Positions 36,853-45,319 of a stretch of DNA of 64,000 nt are shown here, piece after piece; position 1 is the first letter of the stretch, and the number at the start of each line of letters is the position of its first letter. Source of the DNA: Parapedobacter koreensis (GTDB lineage: Bacteria; Bacteroidota; Bacteroidia; Sphingobacteriales; Sphingobacteriaceae); assembly GCF_900109365.1 (NCBI RefSeq), contig NZ_FNZR01000009.1:206596-270595 (forward strand), written 5' to 3'. The notes below the pieces were generated by a model. The model made no database searches and had not been told where the DNA came from. It saw only the letters and a program-made list of their open reading frames with translations. The translations under genes were made by a program, and so were the position numbers.

Positions 36853-37746
36853 ATGAAGAAGGAAGATTATGGCAAGATTTCCATAGAAACCATTGCCAAG
36901 CAGGGACACGTCAATGTAATCGCTGAACTCGATGATTTCATTGTGTCAAAAAAACCCGCAGCAACAGGAGAATATTCATTTGATTTTAAGCACCCACATA
37001 TTGTTGAAGGTATTGCCTTTGCCTTTTGCATCCGGGGAACAGCGAAAGTCAAAATCAACCTGACAGCGTACGACGTTGCTGAAAACTCAGTGCTTATTAT
37101 TATGCCGAATTATATCATTCAAATAGTAGCGCAAAGTGCGGATCTACAAATCGAATTCCTTTTCTTTTCCTTTGACTTCATCTCTACCATCCGATTTACC
37201 ACCGAGATAGGGCACGTGGCAAAAACAATCGAACAGCAGGCCTGCCTGCATGTAGACGAAATTGCTTTCGGTGAATTGCTAAGTGTCCACGGCCTTATCG
37301 TCAAGCAATACCAGAAACAAATTGCTTACCGGGAGGAAGTCGTCAAAAACCTTTTGTATGCGCTGGTTTACCAAATACTGCAATTGTATGCCATTAACAA
37401 GGCAAAAGGCCAGGATAGTAGATTAAACCACAAGGAAGAGGTCTACGTGAAGTTTATGACGTTGTTATTTACACATTATAAAACCGAGCGGAGCGTACAA
37501 TTTTATGCAGACAAATTGTACCTCTCTCCCAAATACTTTTCAAAAGTCATCAAAGAAGCCAACGGTAGGTCAGTGCCCGAATGGATAGACGAGATGGTCG
37601 TCATGGCGGCAAAAGCCCTGCTGAAGAGTTCCGACCTTACAGTTGCCCAAATAGCCAATGAGCTCAATTTTGCCAATCCATCTTTTTTCGGCACTTATTT
37701 TCGAAAAAGAGTCGGGCTTACCCCTCAGCAATACCGGCAAAAATGA
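36853..37746 (+). CDS. AraC family transcriptional regulator
   Basis: 297 residues; N-terminal cupin-like effector domain (FKHPHIVEGIAFAFCIRGTA region) and C-terminal double helix-turn-helix with SVQFYADKLYLSPKYFSKVI, LTVAQIANELNFANPSFFGTYF and the closing GLTPQQYRQ. Divergent from the RND operon, so probably its activator; effector unknown. Confidence 0.92.
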   Translation: MKKEDYGKISIETIAKQGHVNVIAELDDFIVSKKPAATGEYSFDFKHPHIVEGIAFAFCIRGTAKVKINLTAYDVAENSVLIIMPNYIIQIVAQSADLQIEFLFFSFDFISTIRFTTEIGHVAKTIEQQACLHVDEIAFGELLSVHGLIVKQYQKQIAYREEVVKNLLYALVYQILQLYAINKAKGQDSRLNHKEEVYVKFMTLLFTHYKTERSVQFYADKLYLSPKYFSKVIKEANGRSVPEWIDEMVVMAAKALLKSSDLTVAQIANELNFANPSFFGTYFRKRVGLTPQQYRQK

Positions 37747-37762
37747 CAGCAAGCGGCATTGC

Positions 37763-38911
37763 TTACCTAAACTGGTATACCGTCCGCGTCCGGTATTCGG
37801 ACTTCGGTTCCAACACCGTCGATGGGAAATCCGGCTGATTTGGCGAGTCGGGGAAATGCTGGGTCTCTAAGCAGAATGCCGAACGGTAACCATAAATCTT
37901 TCCGCCTTTGGCATTTTGTACCTTGTTCATGAAATTTCCGCTGTAAAATTGCAAGCCGGGTTCCTCGGTGAGGATATCCATCACAATGCCCGTCTTAGGG
38001 CTTTCTACTGTGGCAACCAGTTGTAAGCCGGGCTCTTTTTTTAGTGCAAAATTATGATCGTAGCCTTTGCCAAGTACCAATTGGGTGTCAGCAGTATCGA
38101 TGCGCGCACCGATAGGCGTAGGTTGCCTAAAGTCGAAAGGTGTGTTATCCACGGGAGTAATCACCCCTGTAGGAATGAGCGTTTCGTCAACAGGCGTGTA
38201 GCCATCTGCACGAATGGTAAGCAAGTGATCCAATATGGTAGTATCCCCCTCTCCGCTGAGGTTGAAATAGGCATGGTTAGTCAGGTTTATCACGGTAGCT
38301 TTATCCGTGGTGGCCCGGTAGGCAATATCCAATCCATTGTCAGCCGTAAGTGTATACACCACAGTCGCCTCAAGCTTGCCGGGATAGCCTGCGTCTCCAT
38401 CCGGGGATACATATTGAAACTCCACGCTGCTATCGGTGACATGCTTTACCTCCCACACCTTTGCAAAAAATCCATTCGTGCCTCCGTGCAATGTATTGGG
38501 TCCATCATTGAGTTCCAATTGGTATTGTTGCCCTTCCAGCTCAAACTGCCCTTTGGCAATGCGGTTGCCATAGCGCCCCACTACCGCGCCATAGAAGCCT
38601 TCCCCTGGCTGCCGATAGGAAGCCAAATCTGTATATCCGAGCACGACATCTACCAAGTTGCCGTTTTTGTCAGGCACATGCAGGCTAACCACACGTGCGC
38701 CATAATTCGTGATAGCAGCAGCGGCAGTGCCGTTTGTCAGGGTATAGAGTTTCACCGAATCACCATCAACTTTTGCTTCGAAATCTGCAGGCGATACAGT
38801 CAGCACGGCCGATGAATCACCATTGGAAGATTGTTCATCAGAAGGATTGCACGCCGATATGCCAACCATGGCTAGGGCTATGAATAAAAAAAGGGTTGTA
38901 TGCTTCTTCAT
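37763..38911 (-). CDS. galM: Aldose 1-epimerase, lipoprotein
   Basis: Interconverts alpha and beta anomers of galactose or related sugars. Lipoprotein signal with GISAC lipobox, then the GalM fold: NYGARVVSLHVPD, NRIAKGQFELEG, NTLHGGTNGF, the catalytic His region NLTNHAYFNLSG and the catalytic Glu region LTEEPGLQFYSGNF. 382 residues is usual for Bacteroidota. The predicted location is periplasmic. Its promoter and an inverted repeat lie at 38946-38991. Confidence 0.94.
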   Translation of the reverse strand: MKKHTTLFLFIALAMVGISACNPSDEQSSNGDSSAVLTVSPADFEAKVDGDSVKLYTLTNGTAAAAITNYGARVVSLHVPDKNGNLVDVVLGYTDLASYRQPGEGFYGAVVGRYGNRIAKGQFELEGQQYQLELNDGPNTLHGGTNGFFAKVWEVKHVTDSSVEFQYVSPDGDAGYPGKLEATVVYTLTADNGLDIAYRATTDKATVINLTNHAYFNLSGEGDTTILDHLLTIRADGYTPVDETLIPTGVITPVDNTPFDFRQPTPIGARIDTADTQLVLGKGYDHNFALKKEPGLQLVATVESPKTGIVMDILTEEPGLQFYSGNFMNKVQNAKGGKIYGYRSAFCLETQHFPDSPNQPDFPSTVLEPKSEYRTRTVYQFR

Positions 38912-38945
38912 CGTTTAAAAAATGGTTTGTTTAGCAGTAGCATTC

Positions 38946-38991
38946 GCCAATATCCACTACTACGATTATCACTGCGATATTGGCAAAGATA
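38946..38991 (-). promoter_or_regulatory. galM promoter with 9-bp inverted repeat
   Basis: Minus-strand TATCTTTG (38991-38984) is followed at once by an inverted repeat, gccaatatc (38946-38954) and gatattggc (38976-38984), whose upstream arm touches the last base of the -7 box. It could be an operator or a hairpin in the 5' leader. Confidence 0.5.
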
Positions 38992-39041
38992 ACAGTAAAA
39001 TCCACACATGAAACAGCGGAATTTGTTTTTCCATCCTGCAA

Positions 39042-39061
39042 AAAGGGTAAAATTACCCTTT
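39042..39061. repeat. 20-bp perfect palindrome
   Basis: AAAGGGTAA, a 2-bp centre and TTACCCTTT. A 9-bp perfect arm is much more than expected by chance locally. Placement in a regulatory gap suggests a dimeric regulator site. Confidence 0.55.
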
Positions 39062-39213
39062 GCATTACGCTATCTGGGTACTATATTTACTCAAAATTAT
39101 TCATTTTTATTTTTACCTCAGTAAAACGGCAATGAAACCTGTTTGAGCCACCATTCGAAAAGAGGCTGTATGGGGGTTTGTCCAGGCTTCATCACCATTA
39201 AAAGAACTTATAC

Positions 39214-39771
39214 ATGAAAAAAGTCCTTCTCTATTCCGTAATCCCATTGCTGGCACTTAGCGCCTGTCAACCTGCCAATGATTCGTCATCCGCACTTACT
39301 GCTCATGAACATCTGCCGGACTCTATGATTATCCCCGTAGTTGCCGGGCGTGAAATGGTGCACAATTATAATCAAAAGCAACGCGGAAGTCTGCAAACGT
39401 CTACCCCGGATAGCTTACAGACGCAATTTGTCTGGATAGCGCTCGACGCACTGGAAGGATTGATAGATGACGCCAAAAAGGTTGGTTCAGACGGCGTACG
39501 CATTTATTTTGCTACTTACGGCACCAAAGAAGAAACGCTTTCTTACCCTGAAATATCCGACCATGCCGGTATGAACACCTTAGTGTTTGTACCTACGATA
39601 GACACCGTAGTAGCTGGGCGCCATATTCATTGGGATCACTACATCCACCAGTTTACCCCACAAGGTAAATGGCGTGATCTGGATGAAAAAGTAGGGGTGA
39701 TGAATAGGGGTGGTATCTGTCCCCCTCCTCGAAATTGCAACATAGAGGGCGCGACGCTGTTAAGCAAATAA
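39214..39771 (+). CDS. Hypothetical lipoprotein
   Basis: 185 residues; lipoprotein signal with LALSAC lipobox. The mature part starts with a Ser/Ala/His-rich linker, then an alpha/beta segment with FVWIALDALEGLIDDAK and VRIYFATYGTK. A C-terminal CPPPRNC pair of cysteines is notable. No family with known function recognised. It heads a run of + strand genes (multi-TM protein, kinase, regulator) separated by only a few bases, so a role in sensing is possible. Confidence 0.6.
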   Translation: MKKVLLYSVIPLLALSACQPANDSSSALTAHEHLPDSMIIPVVAGREMVHNYNQKQRGSLQTSTPDSLQTQFVWIALDALEGLIDDAKKVGSDGVRIYFATYGTKEETLSYPEISDHAGMNTLVFVPTIDTVVAGRHIHWDHYIHQFTPQGKWRDLDEKVGVMNRGGICPPPRNCNIEGATLLSK

Positions 39772-39773
39772 TC

Positions 39774-40442
39774 GTGTTTGCCCTCTACACGCCAACTATA
39801 GAGTTTATCTGCCTATTAGCCGCAATATGGTTTCTTTGGAAGGATCACTCATTGTTTTGGCGTTTCCATATTGGGTATCTCACCATCGTGGTGATTGTAG
39901 AATTATGCGGCCATCTTATGCTTACAAAAAGCAGCAGCAACCACATGATGTATAATGTTTTCTTGTGGTTAGAAGCATCTTTTGTTGGAAGTTTTTTATC
40001 CTATCTATACCGGCCGCATATAAAAACCAAGCGTTGGCCCTGGTATTGGGTAGCACTATTTGGCAGCGCCTTTTTCATAGAATTTGCTTATATGAAGGGA
40101 GAGGGCTTTATGCATCGGACGACGACAGGGATGTCTGTAATCTTTGTGATAGGGTGTGTATATTATTTTTGGTTGATTTGGGATGACACCCATATTGCCA
40201 ATATCTTTACCCATGCCCCTTTCTGGTGGATTGTAGGGGCATTATATTTCTATTTTGGGAGCACAGTAAACAACTTGCTGTTTGAGCAATTGATGGATTT
40301 AGAGGAGCCCCGTTTCCAAGGATCGTTATATTATGCGATCACGATCATGTTGAACATCATCTTATATAGCATATGGAGTTATGCATTCTACTGCAGGTAC
40401 CGGGAGCGGAACTTAATCGGTTATTGTTCTACGGCACGCTGA
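39774..40442 (+). CDS. Hypothetical multi-pass membrane protein
   Basis: About 222 residues with roughly seven hydrophobic segments and aromatic-rich loops (FWRFHIGYL, WPWYWVALFG, FWWIVGALYFYFGS). No known family. No ATG is available near the N-terminus; a GTG at 39774, two bases after the lipoprotein stop, or a TTG at 39735 overlapping it must be used. It overlaps the kinase gene by 70 bp, so the two are probably translated together. The membrane topology and position suggest an accessory or sensory role for the kinase. Confidence 0.6.
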   Translation: MFALYTPTIEFICLLAAIWFLWKDHSLFWRFHIGYLTIVVIVELCGHLMLTKSSSNHMMYNVFLWLEASFVGSFLSYLYRPHIKTKRWPWYWVALFGSAFFIEFAYMKGEGFMHRTTTGMSVIFVIGCVYYFWLIWDDTHIANIFTHAPFWWIVGALYFYFGSTVNNLLFEQLMDLEEPRFQGSLYYAITIMLNIILYSIWSYAFYCRYRERNLIGYCSTAR

Positions 40443-41179
40443 TCTTTCTCATTATGCCTACGGCATTGGTGGTTTTCATGATTTTTTACCAACGGCGTAT
40501 TCATGCACATCGCCAAGCGCAGGCGGCGCAGGAGGCACAACACCAGCGGGATAAATTGCTGGTAAAACTCGAAGCCGAAGAAAGCACACGGAAGCGCATC
40601 GCTAGCGATCTGCACGACAACATTGGCCAAGTGATGAGCTTAGCGGCGTTGACGCTGTCAACCGTAGATGTAAATCAGCCGGAGAAGGCCACGAGTAAGG
40701 TGGAAACGGTCTATTCGCTCATCACACGAAGCATACACGAGCTTCGGCAGCTTGCACGCTTGATATCAGCCTCAGAAATTCTCCACGGCGGATTGCAGCA
40801 AGCCATCGCAAAGGAACTCGAATGGGTCCGCGATAGCAAAGTACTCGCTGTGCGCTATGACAGCCCTGCCTCCCCTCCCCCGGAAATCTCACACGAACAG
40901 GCCATTCTGCTCTTCCGGTCTTTTCAAGAGCTACTGGGCAATGCCATCAAACATGCCCAAGCCAGCGTCATCAATGTGCAGCTGCATCATACCGCCCAAC
41001 AGTTGGCCATCTATGTGGAAGACAATGGGGTAGGATTCTATCCTTCAACAAATACTTCTTCCGGAGGGATGGGGCTCACCTCAATCCACGAGCGCATGAG
41101 CCAATTGGAAGGTGAATTCACCATCCACTCAACGCCGGGTAGTGGCACTTATGCCTGCTTGAAATGCCCAATACATTAA
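40373..41179 (+). CDS. NarL-type sensor histidine kinase
   Basis: 268 residues: one N-terminal membrane segment (about 17-38), a coiled coil, a HisKA_3 dimerisation region with the phosphorylatable His81 in SDLHDNIGQVMSL, and a HATPase domain (FQELLGNAIKHAQA N-box, VEDNGVGF G1 box, GMGLTSIHERM). It has no sensor domain of its own beyond the single helix, so the signal probably comes through partner proteins. Overlaps the response regulator by 16 bp if that gene starts at its earlier ATG. Confidence 0.9.
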   Translation: MELCILLQVPGAELNRLLFYGTLIFLIMPTALVVFMIFYQRRIHAHRQAQAAQEAQHQRDKLLVKLEAEESTRKRIASDLHDNIGQVMSLAALTLSTVDVNQPEKATSKVETVYSLITRSIHELRQLARLISASEILHGGLQQAIAKELEWVRDSKVLAVRYDSPASPPPEISHEQAILLFRSFQELLGNAIKHAQASVINVQLHHTAQQLAIYVEDNGVGFYPSTNTSSGGMGLTSIHERMSQLEGEFTIHSTPGSGTYACLKCPIH

Positions 41180-41190
41180 TTGCGCTGCAC

Positions 41191-41820
41191 ATGATCAAAT
41201 ATGCTTTAATAGACGACCACCGCATCATCCGAGAAGGCATTACGTCCCTAATGGAGGAGCACAGCGACATCGTACTACATTTTGATGCGTCAAACGGCAG
41301 TGAAATGCAACGCAAAATCGGAGATTTGGGGCCACCTGACATTATATTGCTGGACATCTCCATGCCCGTCATGGATGGCTATCAGACTATGGAATGGCTA
41401 AACCAACATCAACCAAATGTAAAGGTACTGGCCCTAAGCATGCACAGTGAGGAACATGCGGCCAGCCGTATGCTCATGCTTGGTGCAAAAGGCTTTATCT
41501 CCAAAGACGTACGCAATGCTGAGCTGGTAGCGGCCATCCGTTATCTCTATACGGGTGACCGGGCTTACCGTGCATTGGCACCTTCACTGACCACGCATTT
41601 AAAGCCGTCCTTACACCATTTATTGAATTTTTCCAACAGAGAGCTGGAATATCTTCGGTTATGCGCCCAAGGGCTGTCTGATGAAAAAATCGCAGATGCG
41701 ATGTGCCTAAGCAGACGCACCGTTGAGAAATACCGTGAGGCCCTCACTCAACGGCTCAATTTAAAAACAAAAAACGATTTGACTAACTACGCCTTCCGCA
41801 ATGGACTGGCAAATCCGTAA
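41191..41820 (+). CDS. LuxR/NarL-family response regulator
   Basis: 209 residues. Receiver domain with the acidic pair D8-D9, phospho-acceptor D55 in ILLDISMPVMDGY and the conserved Lys in GFISKDV; C-terminal LuxR helix-turn-helix with FSNRELEYLRLCAQGLSDEK and SRRTVEKYREALTQRL. Pairs with the kinase just upstream. ATG at 41191 (MIKYALIDDH) gives the standard receiver N-terminus. Confidence 0.92.
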   Translation: MIKYALIDDHRIIREGITSLMEEHSDIVLHFDASNGSEMQRKIGDLGPPDIILLDISMPVMDGYQTMEWLNQHQPNVKVLALSMHSEEHAASRMLMLGAKGFISKDVRNAELVAAIRYLYTGDRAYRALAPSLTTHLKPSLHHLLNFSNRELEYLRLCAQGLSDEKIADAMCLSRRTVEKYREALTQRLNLKTKNDLTNYAFRNGLANP

Positions 41821-41835
41821 ATCCACTTAACTATC

Positions 41836-42363
41836 ATGGGCATGGAACAACACCTTCAACAATTTCGGCAAAAACTCCTGTCATTTACCCCGATGAATCC
41901 CATCATTTGGGAAGCATTGGCAAGACACCTCTCCGTAATTGGCTGCCCCGCAGAACGACCACTTTCTGTACAGCCCGGTATTTGTTACCTTGCCGAAGGA
42001 TTAATGATGCAGTGTAAACGGCAGGCCGATACAACACCTACTATATTACGTTTTGTACCACAAGGCACCACCATACCCATGAACACGGGTGATAGCGTAC
42101 AATTGAAGGCTATCCTGCCCTGCAGACTGCTTTGGATTGGTAAAGAGGAGTTGGACAAACTCGCTGTGGCGTTTCCCGATTTGCATCAACACTATGAGGC
42201 TTGGATGCATGGATGGTATCAGCTCTTGGAAGACCGATCCGAATTACTACTAATACCTCAAAAAGAACGCAAACAAGCATTCATAGCAAAATACCCAAAC
42301 ATGATACAATATATTACAACGAAGGATCTCGCCACGTACCTAGCTATGCACCCAATCACCTAG
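41836..42363 (+). CDS. Crp/Fnr-like protein lacking the end of its helix-turn-helix
   Basis: 175 residues resembling Bacteroidota Crp/Fnr-family regulators: a cyclic-nucleotide-binding-like beta roll (VQPGICYLAEGLMMQ, LRFVPQGTTIPMN) and the helical segment KERKQAFIAKYPNMIQYI. The chain ends at TKDLATYLAMHPIT, exactly where homologues continue into the recognition helix (usually a TLSRIR-type motif). A TAG stop follows. In the +1 frame the next bases encode RMPTLQLGNS, so a 2-nt loss is one possible cause. Either a natural short form or a decayed gene. Confidence 0.6.
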   Translation: MGMEQHLQQFRQKLLSFTPMNPIIWEALARHLSVIGCPAERPLSVQPGICYLAEGLMMQCKRQADTTPTILRFVPQGTTIPMNTGDSVQLKAILPCRLLWIGKEELDKLAVAFPDLHQHYEAWMHGWYQLLEDRSELLLIPQKERKQAFIAKYPNMIQYITTKDLATYLAMHPIT

Positions 42364-42498
42364 GCGCATGCCAACCCTGCAATTGGGCAATTCAACCGCC
42401 ATTAAGCTATTGCTCATTCGGGGCGCACCCGCCGCCTAATTTCTTTAACTATTACGTTTGCTCAAGAGAAAAAGAGACCTACGATGTTAATTATACTT

Positions 42499-42535
42499 GT
42501 TAACTTTGTAAATTGTATAACACAAATTAGTTAAC
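42499..42535 (+). promoter_or_regulatory. Promoter and paired GTTAAC sites before the second histidine kinase
   Basis: A -7 box TAACTTTG (42501-42508) overlaps the first of two GTTAAC hexamers (42499-42504 and 42530-42535). TTTGT and ACAAA flank an A/T core, forming an imperfect inverted repeat. The kinase ATG is at 42548. Confidence 0.45.
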
Positions 42536-42547
42536 GAACATCCTTAA

Positions 42548-43915
42548 ATGCTGTTGCGGTTACGAAATTTTTGGTGGAAACTTGTTGGGAATCCCGAGCA
42601 CCTTCCCTTAGATCACCGGGCTTTCAACGTCATAGGGCTAATCACCATCGTGTTGTTGCTTATCCTAATCCCATTAAACATTGCGCTGAAATTGTGGGTG
42701 GTGTCTGGGATGCTGGTAATTATTGAAGCAATATTGGTCTTTCTCGTTCTTCGATCAAGGATATATGGCAAGTACACCTTCAGCTTATTATTTTATGCCA
42801 TAGCGAGTTATATCGTTGTGACCATCACGTTCCTGTATAACTCCGGAAGCGAAGGGCCTGCATTGTACCTCTTTTTGCTGACCTATCTATTTTTGATAGC
42901 TTTTACCAATCCCCGTCTTCACCGTGTTTGGACGATATTACACTTGTTGATACCCGTCACGTTGCTCGGGCTGGAATATTTCATGCCTTATATGCTGGTA
43001 GATAATTATGTATCACCGGGGTATCGTTATTTTGACATTGCCACTACGCTGATTATTATCGTAGTTTGCATCTACAGCATCACGATTTACCTACGCAGCA
43101 ATTACGAACGGGAAAAGTCTACGGCTGAGCAGCATGCCCGTAAAATTGAAGCACAAAACAATCAAATAAGCGCACAAAACAGGCTCCTTCAAGAATCAAA
43201 TAGCGAAAAATTGAGGTTGATATCCATATTGGCCCATGATCTACGCAATCCCATGAACGCAATAACCGGGGTACTGGAGATTTTGACTAAAGAAGAACTG
43301 CCCGACGAAGTCCGGAAGGCCATGAAAACAGAACTGCTGGCGGCAGCCCGCAACACCTCCGAACTGCTTGACAACCTGCTTTCGTGGACCACTGGCCAAA
43401 TCAAGGGCCTGAAACCAATCGCTACCAAAATAGAACCGGAAATCATTATCGCCAACGTACTGGAAGTACAGCAATTTATTGCAAACAAAAAAGGGATAAC
43501 CATACGGACTCACCTTGAAGAGGACGTGAAGATATGGGCAGACATGGATATGTTGGAATTGATCATTCGCAACTTAATAAGCAATGCACTAAAATTTACA
43601 CCAAAAAATGGTACAATAACGATCTCATTATATAAAAATGCGGATGATAGCACGTGCACGCTGGCGATCCAAGATAATGGTATCGGCATTGCTGATGAAG
43701 ATTTGAGGCGATTGTTTGACAAGAATGTACAATCCACATACGGTACCGAAAGCGAAAAAGGCATCGGCCTTGGCCTCTATTTATCCAAAGAACTGGCTAC
43801 ACTGAACCAAGGAAAAATGTGGGTACAAAGTACCCTTGGCGAAGGATCTACCTTTTTCGTGTCATTCCCGTTGCACAAAGACAAAAAACAGCCTATAACG
43901 GTGCTCACCATTTAA
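42548..43915 (+). CDS. Membrane sensor histidine kinase
   Basis: 455 residues: about six membrane helices in the first 180 residues, a coiled coil, a HisKA domain with His230 in SILAHDLRNPMNAITG, and a HATPase domain (LISNALKFTPKNG N-box, IQDNGIGIADEDL, GIGLGLYLSKELA). No receiver protein is adjacent, so its partner is unknown. Its own promoter and a 184-bp gap separate it from the preceding two-component pair. Confidence 0.9.
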   Translation: MLLRLRNFWWKLVGNPEHLPLDHRAFNVIGLITIVLLLILIPLNIALKLWVVSGMLVIIEAILVFLVLRSRIYGKYTFSLLFYAIASYIVVTITFLYNSGSEGPALYLFLLTYLFLIAFTNPRLHRVWTILHLLIPVTLLGLEYFMPYMLVDNYVSPGYRYFDIATTLIIIVVCIYSITIYLRSNYEREKSTAEQHARKIEAQNNQISAQNRLLQESNSEKLRLISILAHDLRNPMNAITGVLEILTKEELPDEVRKAMKTELLAAARNTSELLDNLLSWTTGQIKGLKPIATKIEPEIIIANVLEVQQFIANKKGITIRTHLEEDVKIWADMDMLELIIRNLISNALKFTPKNGTITISLYKNADDSTCTLAIQDNGIGIADEDLRRLFDKNVQSTYGTESEKGIGLGLYLSKELATLNQGKMWVQSTLGEGSTFFVSFPLHKDKKQPITVLTI

Positions 43916-43948
43916 TCATCCTGGAAGGCGGCTTTACGTGGTGAAAGC

Positions 43949-43986
43949 TACCTTTGATGATTTTTGACGAAAAACCTTTACCTTTG
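43949..43986 (+). promoter_or_regulatory. Promoter region of hflX with two -7-type boxes
   Basis: TACCTTTG occurs at 43949-43956 and again at 43979-43986. The TTTG of the first copy lies 22 nt before the second and can serve as its -33 box. The predicted leader is about 120 nt and contains a 6-bp hairpin (44054-44068). Confidence 0.5.
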
Positions 43987-44113
43987 TATTTTGTTAATTT
44001 AGCATAAAGCCATGTAATACAACACTACACTACAACGCCACCCTTGTAGCAGACGCTTGTGACAAGCGCCGTTAGATTTTACCTTTTTACTATTTACATT
44101 TCATTGATAATAC

Positions 44114-45313
44114 ATGGCAAAGCAAAAAATTTTTGAAACCGCTATACAACCCGAAACCGCTGTTTTGGTCGGTATAATCCTACCGAATGAGCGTGAGGAA
44201 AAGGAGCAGGAATATTTGGAAGAATTAGCCTTTTTAGTAGATACCGCAGGCGGTATTACAAAGGCTGTATTTACGCAGCGGCTTAGCCATCCCGATAGGG
44301 CCACATTTGTGGGCACAGGCAAGCTGGATGAAATCAAATCGTATATAGACGCCGAGGAAATCGATATTGTAGTATTTGACGATGAGCTATCCCCCTCGCA
44401 GTTACGTAATATCGAACGTGAATTGAAGGTCAAAATACTCGATCGGAGTAACCTCATCTTGGATATTTTTGCCCGTAGGGCAAAATCGGCACAAGCCAAA
44501 ACACAAGTGGAATTGGCTCAATTGCAATACCTCCTTCCTCGACTTACCCGCATGTGGACACACCTTGAACGCCAGCGAGGCGGTATCGGAATGCGAGGAC
44601 CGGGTGAAAGTCAAATCGAGAGTGACCGCCGGATGATCCTCAATAAAATTGCGCTCCTTAAAGAGCGCCTCAAGGCCATTGACCGCCAAGCTGAAACGCA
44701 ACGTAAAAATCGGAGCCAGCTTATCCGGGTTGCCTTAGTGGGGTATACCAATGTTGGTAAATCCACGATCATGAACTTGATTTCCAAGTCAGATGTGTTT
44801 GCTGAGAACAAGCTCTTCGCTACATTAGACACTACAGTTCGCAAAGTCGTCATCGATAATCTGCCCTTTCTCCTTTCGGATACCGTAGGGTTTATCCGCA
44901 AACTGCCCCATCATTTGGTGGAGTGTTTTAAATCGACATTGGATGAAGTACGAGAAGCCGATGTGTTGGTACATGTTGTCGATATATCACATCCAACCTT
45001 CGAAGATCATATTCGCGCAGTGAATGAAACGCTTAAAGATCTTGGTGCACTGGACAAGCCAACCATTACTGTATTCAATAAAATTGATGCCTATCGGTCT
45101 GAAGAGCACCAGCATGGGGATGAGATGGATACTGAATCCCGACCAACCTCCTTGGAGGAATTCAAAAGCAGTTGGATGGCCAAGCACAACAGCCCGGCCG
45201 TATTTATATCAGCCACGGATAAAACCAATGTGGAGGCTTTTAGAAAATTGCTTTATGACACCGTGGTCAACATGCATACCGAAAGGTATCCTTACGATAA
45301 TTTGCTGTATTAG
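44114..45313 (+). CDS. hflX: GTPase HflX
   Basis: Ribosome-associated GTPase that splits stalled 70S ribosomes under stress. 399 residues: N-terminal HflX domain with VGTGKLDEIKSYI and DDELSPSQLRNIE, a coiled-coil linker with RMWTHLERQRGGIGMRGPGE, then the G domain with G1 VGYTNVGKST (209-218), DTVGFI, and NKID (about 338-341). lipB follows 6 bp after the stop. Confidence 0.96.
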   Translation: MAKQKIFETAIQPETAVLVGIILPNEREEKEQEYLEELAFLVDTAGGITKAVFTQRLSHPDRATFVGTGKLDEIKSYIDAEEIDIVVFDDELSPSQLRNIERELKVKILDRSNLILDIFARRAKSAQAKTQVELAQLQYLLPRLTRMWTHLERQRGGIGMRGPGESQIESDRRMILNKIALLKERLKAIDRQAETQRKNRSQLIRVALVGYTNVGKSTIMNLISKSDVFAENKLFATLDTTVRKVVIDNLPFLLSDTVGFIRKLPHHLVECFKSTLDEVREADVLVHVVDISHPTFEDHIRAVNETLKDLGALDKPTITVFNKIDAYRSEEHQHGDEMDTESRPTSLEEFKSSWMAKHNSPAVFISATDKTNVEAFRKLLYDTVVNMHTERYPYDNLLY

Positions 45314-45319
45314 GAGGTC

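Larger units (their letters stand above)
38912..39213 (+). other. 302-bp intergenic region between galM and the lipoprotein gene
   Basis: No gene seen. It contains the galM promoter with an inverted repeat on the minus strand and a perfect 20-bp palindrome at 39042-39061 about 150 bp upstream of the + strand lipoprotein gene. No tRNA-like sequence. Confidence 0.5.

Noticed and set aside
38054..38815. Long + strand open frame (253 codons) opposite galM
   Set aside because: galM is clearly real with catalytic motifs; the antisense frame has no family features or promoter.
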